A stretch of DNA of 36,488 bases from a bacterium (GTDB lineage: Bacteria > Verrucomicrobiota > Kiritimatiellia > RFP12 > UBA1067). Under the pieces are notes generated by a model, which saw only the letters and a program-made list of their open reading frames with translations, did not search any database and was not told the DNA's origin. Numbering within the stretch: position 1 is the stretch's first letter; each line of letters starts with the position of its first letter. The translations under genes and the position numbers were made by a program. Shown one piece after another: positions 32,256 to 36,488 of the stretch. The stretch is from NCBI GenBank assembly GCA_025360845.1, contig JANYBJ010000094.1, positions 1 to 36,488 on the forward strand. Direction: 5' to 3'.

Positions 32256-33032
32256 ATGGAAGTCTGTGTGTTAGCGAGCGGGAGCAAGGGCAACTGCATC
32301 TACGTGGCCGGCGGCGGCACGGCACTGCTGGTGGATGCCGGGCTGTCCGCCCGCGAGATTGCGTCGCGCATGCAGATGGCCGGCCTCGTTCCCGAGTGCC
32401 TTGAAGCCGTGCTGTTCACGCACGATCACGTCGACCACTACGGGGGCATCGAGGTCTTCAGGCGAAAATACCCGGTGCGGCTTTTCGCCAACGAGGGAAC
32501 TGCGGCGGGCATCGAACTCGGGTGCCCCAAACTGGACAGCGAGTGGGAGATTTTCGAAACCGCTTCGACCTTCGAAATCGGCGGGCTGCGGATCGAGGCC
32601 TTCACGGTGCCGCACGATGCGGCCGATCCGGTGGGGTTCGTGTTCGACGACGGGGGGACGCGGTTGTGCGTGGTGACCGACTTGGGGCAGGCCACGCCGC
32701 TGATCTGCGCCAAGCTGGCAACCTGCCACGCCGCGATTCTGGAGTGCAACCACGACTACGACATGCTGATGCAGTCGGAGCGGCCGTGGCCGCTGAAGAC
32801 CCGCATCGCGGGGCGCAGCGGGCATCTCTCCAACGACGATGCGGCGTCACTGATGCGCACGTCGCTCTCCGAGCGGCTGCACACGCTCTTCCTCGCGCAC
32901 CTGAGCGAAGAGTGCAACACGCCGTCGCTGGCGCTCAACACCATGCGGCAGGCGCTGCGTGCGGCGGGCCGCGAGGACGTGCGGATCGAAGTCATGAGCC
33001 AGACGCAGGTGAGCGCGCGGCTCGTGTTTTAG
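32256..33032 (+). CDS. Metallo-beta-lactamase-fold hydrolase, YycJ/WalJ-like
   Basis: A cytoplasmic MBL-fold protein of 258 aa. The zinc-binding motif THDHVDH (H56, H58, D60, H61) follows a typical N-terminus with LASGSKGNCIYV and LLVDAGLS, the hallmark of the YycJ/WalJ branch. Later ligands are in VPHDAADPVGF, VVTDLGQ and FLAHLSEECNTPSLAL. A good ribosome site (GAGGAG) lies 7 bases before the ATG. In Firmicutes WalJ influences cell-wall and DNA-repair phenotypes and has exonuclease activity; whether the same holds here is unknown. It converges with the MtfA gene with a 21-base gap. Confidence 0.9.
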   Translation: MEVCVLASGSKGNCIYVAGGGTALLVDAGLSAREIASRMQMAGLVPECLEAVLFTHDHVDHYGGIEVFRRKYPVRLFANEGTAAGIELGCPKLDSEWEIFETASTFEIGGLRIEAFTVPHDAADPVGFVFDDGGTRLCVVTDLGQATPLICAKLATCHAAILECNHDYDMLMQSERPWPLKTRIAGRSGHLSNDDAASLMRTSLSERLHTLFLAHLSEECNTPSLALNTMRQALRAAGREDVRIEVMSQTQVSARLVF

Positions 33033-33053
33033 CCCAAACACTGAGTCCCACAC

Positions 33054-33860
33054 TTATGACTGTCGTTGGCCTTGCGCGTGGCATTCGTCCGCCCGCGCGG
33101 CCGGGTCCTGACAGTAGTACTGCCTGAATTCATCATACAGGGCGGGATGTTGACGCCGGAGTTCAGCCGGCTTCTCGAAAAAAAGTTCCGTCACAACCGC
33201 GAAGAACTCGGCTGGCTTCGTGGCCCCGTAGGAAGAGATCAGCGACGGCGTGCCCGCAGCGACTTCCCGCTGCAGGCGTTGGTATTCCGAGCCCAGCACC
33301 TGCGCCCAGTCGCGATACATGGACGCGCGGTCCAGTGCCGGTGCGCCGTTCATGGCATCGTCCAAGAGATCGAGCTGGTGGGCGAACTCGTGGAAGACGA
33401 CGTTCGCACCGTCGCTCGAATTCCGCGCACCGCGTATCGCGTCAGGCCAAGAAAGCACAACCGCGCCGGTGCTTGAAGAGAGTCCCGACACCGGAAGGTT
33501 CGTGACCGTTACAAAGCCGGTCTCGCCCCGTTCTTCCTGTTCGAAATCGAAACTCTGCGGATACACGAGAATGCTGACCAGCCTTTCGAAGTAAACCTCG
33601 TGAAGGTTGAGCAGAAGCAGACACGCCTGAGCCGCGATCGTGATTCTGATCTCATCGGTGACGGCCAAGCCGCCACAGCCCTCGAAATGCTTCTCGCTGA
33701 TGAACACCTTGACCAGGTCTTCCAGCCGCTTCCGCTCGTCCGGATGGAGGCACCGGCAACAGAACACGTTCCTGTCGATGATCTGCGACCACTCGGGCGG
33801 GAACGGCTGTTGAACGAGCCTTTCCCTGCGGTGGTCGCGGAACGGATGAAACAGTCCCAC
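33054..33860 (-). CDS. mtfA: MtfA-type zinc metallopeptidase (M90 family)
   Basis: A 268-aa soluble peptidase. The zinc motif is NVVFHEFAHQLDLLD, with the third ligand region in KPAEFFAVVTELFFEKP; LFHPFRDHRRERL followed by FPPEWSQII and FISEKHFEGCGGL are also family hallmarks. The GTG at 33860 is preferred as start over upstream ATGs because it follows AGGAGAGAAGA and because family similarity begins there. In E. coli MtfA modulates sugar uptake by binding the Mlc repressor and is an aminopeptidase; its role here is not known. It converges with the YycJ-like gene. Confidence 0.92.
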   Translation of the reverse strand: MGLFHPFRDHRRERLVQQPFPPEWSQIIDRNVFCCRCLHPDERKRLEDLVKVFISEKHFEGCGGLAVTDEIRITIAAQACLLLLNLHEVYFERLVSILVYPQSFDFEQEERGETGFVTVTNLPVSGLSSSTGAVVLSWPDAIRGARNSSDGANVVFHEFAHQLDLLDDAMNGAPALDRASMYRDWAQVLGSEYQRLQREVAAGTPSLISSYGATKPAEFFAVVTELFFEKPAELRRQHPALYDEFRQYYCQDPAARADECHAQGQRQS

Positions 33861-34230
33861 TCTTCTCTCCTGTTGTGGTGTGGATCGCCGCCCGGCGGGC
33901 GACATTGAATGACGCACAACAATAGCATGCCGAAACTTCTGCCGCAAGTGGCCTTACCCGGGCGAATCTGCGAATCGGTGTCATTTTTGGAGTGCGGTGA
34001 CAACCAACGGGCGGCACCGCTTTTCGGAGGCCTGCTCGAAAGCGGCGTCGCGCGGGATACCGCTTGCCGCACGCATTCCAAGACCGCAGTCGCACAGGCA
34101 GGAGTCGCCGAACTTGATCTGCTCGATGCCGACGGAGTCCAACAGGAACGCTACTTCTTATCAAGCGAATCAATAATCCGGGCCATGTCAAACGTGCGTC
34201 GCACCTACGTGCCTTTCCCTTCATTACGGG
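33861..34230. other. Spacer of 370 bases without a recognised gene
   Basis: Only short open frames are present, none with a recognisable motif, start and ribosome site together. A minus-strand stop-to-stop frame near 33967-34160 reads protein-like (VAFLLDSVGIEQIKFGDS) but has no good start; it may be a remnant, consistent with decay of the adjoining kinase fragment. Confidence 0.5.
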
Positions 34231-34884
34231 TCACCGACAGCTCGCCTCGATGGGCAACAGTCCGCGGACGACATTTCTGAGCTGTGCGTGGGTCGTCTTG
34301 CAAATCGCCGATATTCGCTTGGCGGTGTCCGCTTGCAGCGATTTTGACTCTGCCAACTTCCTCTCGAGCACTTCCACAAGGTAAACCATGCCAACCAGAT
34401 GCTGTCCGATGGTATCATGCAGATCTTGGCCCATGCGCTCCCTTTCAAGATTGCTGATCTGGAGAATCTCACGCTCCATGCGCTTGGTCTCGGTGATATT
34501 CTCGTGTATCAAAACATAATGTGCAAACTGGCTGATTCGACCACTTAGGGGGAAAATAGTCGCACGCACCCACACCGGCTTGTCCGGAACTTCGGACACA
34601 ACTTCACGCGCGTTATACTTGATATCAGGAAAATGCGTCACGTTGCCTCTCTTGGCCTTCGCGACCAACTCCTTCAACGCGGGGCGCGTGCCGAGATCGT
34701 CGAAAACCGAGTAGTCGGCCGGGGGGGGCCGAGCCAAACAGATCCTGGAACGCGGCGTTCACCCTGACGGTACGTCCATTCTTGTCAAGAATCTGGATGG
34801 AAGTCGTGTTGTTTTCAAAAACACCTTGGAACAACTCGCCGGCCAGTTTGCGCTCGGTAATGTCCCGGATAAAAACGGTCTTCC
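34231..34884 (-). pseudogene. Fragment of a PAS-domain sensor histidine kinase (HisKA_3 type), truncated at both ends and frameshifted
   Basis: Reading from the junction near 34884: VFIRDITERKLAGELFQGVF (end of one PAS unit), then NNTTSIQILDKNGRTVRVNA and AFQDLFGSAPP (start of a second PAS). A run of eight C on this strand (plus-strand G run near 34722-34729) shifts the frame; after it PADYSVFDDLGTRPALKELV and the PAC ending VLIHENITETKRMEREI continue. The dimerisation domain holds the phospho-accepting histidine in ERMGQDLHDTIGQHLVG. The frame stops after RGLLPIEASCR with no ATPase domain. The 5' end is fused to the truncated DUF2961 gene. It is non-functional as a kinase. Confidence 0.8.
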
Positions 34885-35624
34885 AGACCCGAGGACAGCA
34901 TGAGCGGCGCCTTGGCGCCGCCGATATAGGCCCGCATGCAGGCCACCATGAAACTTAGGTCTTTCCACTGGTCTTTTTCGCTCTTCCGCAGCCCTTTCGC
35001 CGCCATGGTCACCTGATAAAGCGCCCCGTTGCCCTGCACATCGCAGAGCGCGAACTCCTCCAGCGTCTGCGCGGTGTGGTTCTCCAGTTTGTACAGCTTC
35101 AGGCGGGCCTTGCCGGGCAAGGTCACGCCGCCAACAGTCACCGGCAGATTTTCCGTCCCCCGGATGATCCACCAGAACTCCGGAGCGTCATCCGCGTCGG
35201 GCGAACGCTGCGCCGTCACGCGGACGCCGGTGCCGAAAGGGATGCGGCAGGTGTTATACACGCTGGCGCCTGTCCCCATCTTGCCGATCCGGGCGACGCC
35301 CCAGGGCGCGAAGTCGGCCCCAAAGCCGATGCCGTGCCCCAGATAGAGTTCCATGTCGATCGAGGCCGTCGGCTCGCCGTCCACATACACGCGGAGCCGC
35401 GTCTTGTCGCAGTTCTTCCAGCCGCCGCCAAACCACATGTGCGTCAGACACCCTTTGCCTTCGTGGCGGAACAACTCCGCCTCCGTGCCGCCCTTCAGCG
35501 CGCGGACCTCCTTGCCCATCGTGCCGAACGTTTTCAGTTTCGCGACATCCGCTTCCTGCCCCCGCGCATACCCGGACCATGCGGCCAACAGGACGCTGAT
35601 GATAACCCGTTGCGTCGTCTTCAT
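34884..35624 (-). pseudogene. 3'-truncated secreted DUF2961 protein gene
   Basis: The intact part begins with a signal peptide (MKTTQRVIISVLLAAWSGYA) and shows DUF2961 features: GKGCLTHMWFGGGWKNCDKT, RLRVYVDGEPTASIDMEL, FGADFAPWGV, and near the end AYIGGAKAPLMLSSGLED. In intact family members the domain continues for some 100 residues after the SSGLED motif, but here the sequence switches at about 34884 to the kinase fragment and the frame closes at 34815 with unrelated residues. Its ATG overlaps the stop of the upstream gene (ATGA, 35621-35624), so the two formed an operon. DUF2961 proteins act on glycans; some are fructan-processing enzymes. Function here is presumably lost or altered. Confidence 0.8.
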
Positions 35625-36488
35625 CGTTTCCCTTTCGTTTGTGATGTTCCGTCGTAATCCACAATCACACCATCGACCAACAACTTCTTGCCCTCACGAC
35701 TCTGCTTTCCTCCGGCAGGGGCCAAAACAACCAGCATCGCGCTGTCCGCAGGTAATTCAATCTTTGCCGTTCCCTTCACTTTTCGCGCAACGAATCGCTT
35801 GGACACCGCATCGTAAAGATCCACGCGCTTCAAACCGACGTCCAGTTTTATCGTCTTCTTCTCTGCAAACGGATTGTAGTAGAGATAGGTCGGGTAGGCT
35901 TTCGTGCGGTAGAAGTCAGTCGCCAGGCAGTCCAGTTGCAATACACCTTCAACCTCCGTGGTCTTAACAATGCTCCCGAACACACCGACCAGAGCCGAGC
36001 CGTAAATGCCGAGATCGGTCATGAACGGCCATTTTTCGCGGGTCGGGTCTCCGCCCACAATCGTGCGGTCCCCCTCATCTTTCCACCATTTGTAACGGAT
36101 GCCCTCGTAAGCGATGACGGCATCAGGGTCGCCTTTCCAGTTCGCGCAACTCTGCCGATCCGCCGGCGTCGCATTCGCATAGAAATAGCGCGCCGCCGAC
36201 GTCGCATTCACCATCCACTTGCCGACGGCGCGCGCATAGCGGCTGTCATACCGGACCAGCGGCACCAGCGGCCAGGCCATGGCGAACGTGTTCATCGCAA
36301 AGGCATACCCTCCGCCTTCCGGCCGCCAAGGCTGACGGTTGACCGACCCGTAAAGTCCGTAGACCTCCATGTCCCCCCAGCGGTCGCAGATCATCGCCAT
36401 GTCGGGCCGCACAAAGCTGGTCTGGTCGAAGCACCAGTTGATGATTTTGCTGACATCGTATGACCGATCCTGCTCAGCGTTCAGGCGC
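35621..36488 (-). CDS. Partial secreted-enzyme-like protein, family not recognised
   Basis: The C-terminal 288 residues of a larger protein; its frame is open to the window edge (first visible residues RLNAEQDRSYDVSKIINWCF). Repeated aromatic, helical stretches (MAMICDRWGDMEVYGLYGSV, LVRYDSRYARAVGKWMVNAT) suggest an alpha/alpha-barrel as in polysaccharide lyases or six-hairpin glycosidases. The end (from about YLYYNPFAEKKTIKLDVG) forms a beta-sandwich-like tail with DLYDAVSKRFVARKVKG, as is common at the end of glycan-active enzymes. It is followed without gap by the DUF2961 gene (ATGA overlap). A role in carbohydrate breakdown is inferred from this context and the style of the sequence. Confidence 0.65.
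   Translation of the reverse strand, partial: RLNAEQDRSYDVSKIINWCFDQTSFVRPDMAMICDRWGDMEVYGLYGSVNRQPWRPEGGGYAFAMNTFAMAWPLVPLVRYDSRYARAVGKWMVNATSAARYFYANATPADRQSCANWKGDPDAVIAYEGIRYKWWKDEGDRTIVGGDPTREKWPFMTDLGIYGSALVGVFGSIVKTTEVEGVLQLDCLATDFYRTKAYPTYLYYNPFAEKKTIKLDVGLKRVDLYDAVSKRFVARKVKGTAKIELPADSAMLVVLAPAGGKQSREGKKLLVDGVIVDYDGTSQTKGKR

Noticed and set aside
34815..34884. Extension of the DUF2961 protein to 34815
   Set aside because: These residues come from kinase DNA read in a different frame and do not match the DUF2961 family.

Overview
The window looks like a chromosomal segment of a GC-rich (roughly 60% by eye) bacterium of the PVC superphylum, most likely Kiritimatiellota or a close Verrucomicrobia/Lentisphaerae relative. 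This is inferred from large secreted DUF4091 and DUF2961 proteins, asparagine/threonine-rich RHS proteins, a RAYT-family transposase and characteristic boilerplate-like intergenic repeats. There is no rRNA or other decisive marker, so the phylum is an inference.

Layout. 1-4.8 kb: a RAYT transposase and a large secreted DUF4091/GH123-like protein, both on the minus strand. 4.8-13.1 kb: a plus-strand housekeeping block with cardiolipin synthase, rpsB-tsf closed by a strong terminator, proB-proA-nrnA, a convergent thiamine pyrophosphokinase, a small NifU-like protein and tRNA-Pro(CGG). 13.1-30.7 kb: an accessory region starting directly after the tRNA. It holds an ATGA-coupled four-gene RHS operon (TSP3-repeat lipoprotein-like or secreted protein, transglutaminase-like protein, RHS protein with a variable C-terminus, small membrane protein), a broken HTH/ImmA-IrrE-type regulator, and a minus-strand run of five genes: a fused MmeI-like restriction-modification enzyme, a membrane-anchored coiled-coil T5orf172 protein, an Mrr endonuclease with two HARE-like domains, a membrane-anchored NERD protein and a Sel1-repeat protein. 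30.7-33.9 kb: core-like genes again (unknown 145-aa protein, M42 aminopeptidase, YycJ-like metallo-beta-lactamase hydrolase, MtfA peptidase). 34.2-36.5 kb: a damaged region in which a histidine kinase fragment with a frameshift is fused to a truncated DUF2961 gene, which itself overlaps a partial secreted-enzyme-like gene running off the window.

How it fits together. The most interesting part is the accessory region. The RHS operon has the architecture of a polymorphic toxin with a candidate immunity gene. The five-gene minus-strand cassette places four predicted nuclease folds in one direction with short gaps and could be a composite defence system. Palindromic repeats pervade this cassette: one family sits just after three of its genes, and a double-hairpin REP/BIME-like element lies inside the reading frame of the restriction-modification gene. 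Functional statements rest on motif reading by eye; no database search was possible.
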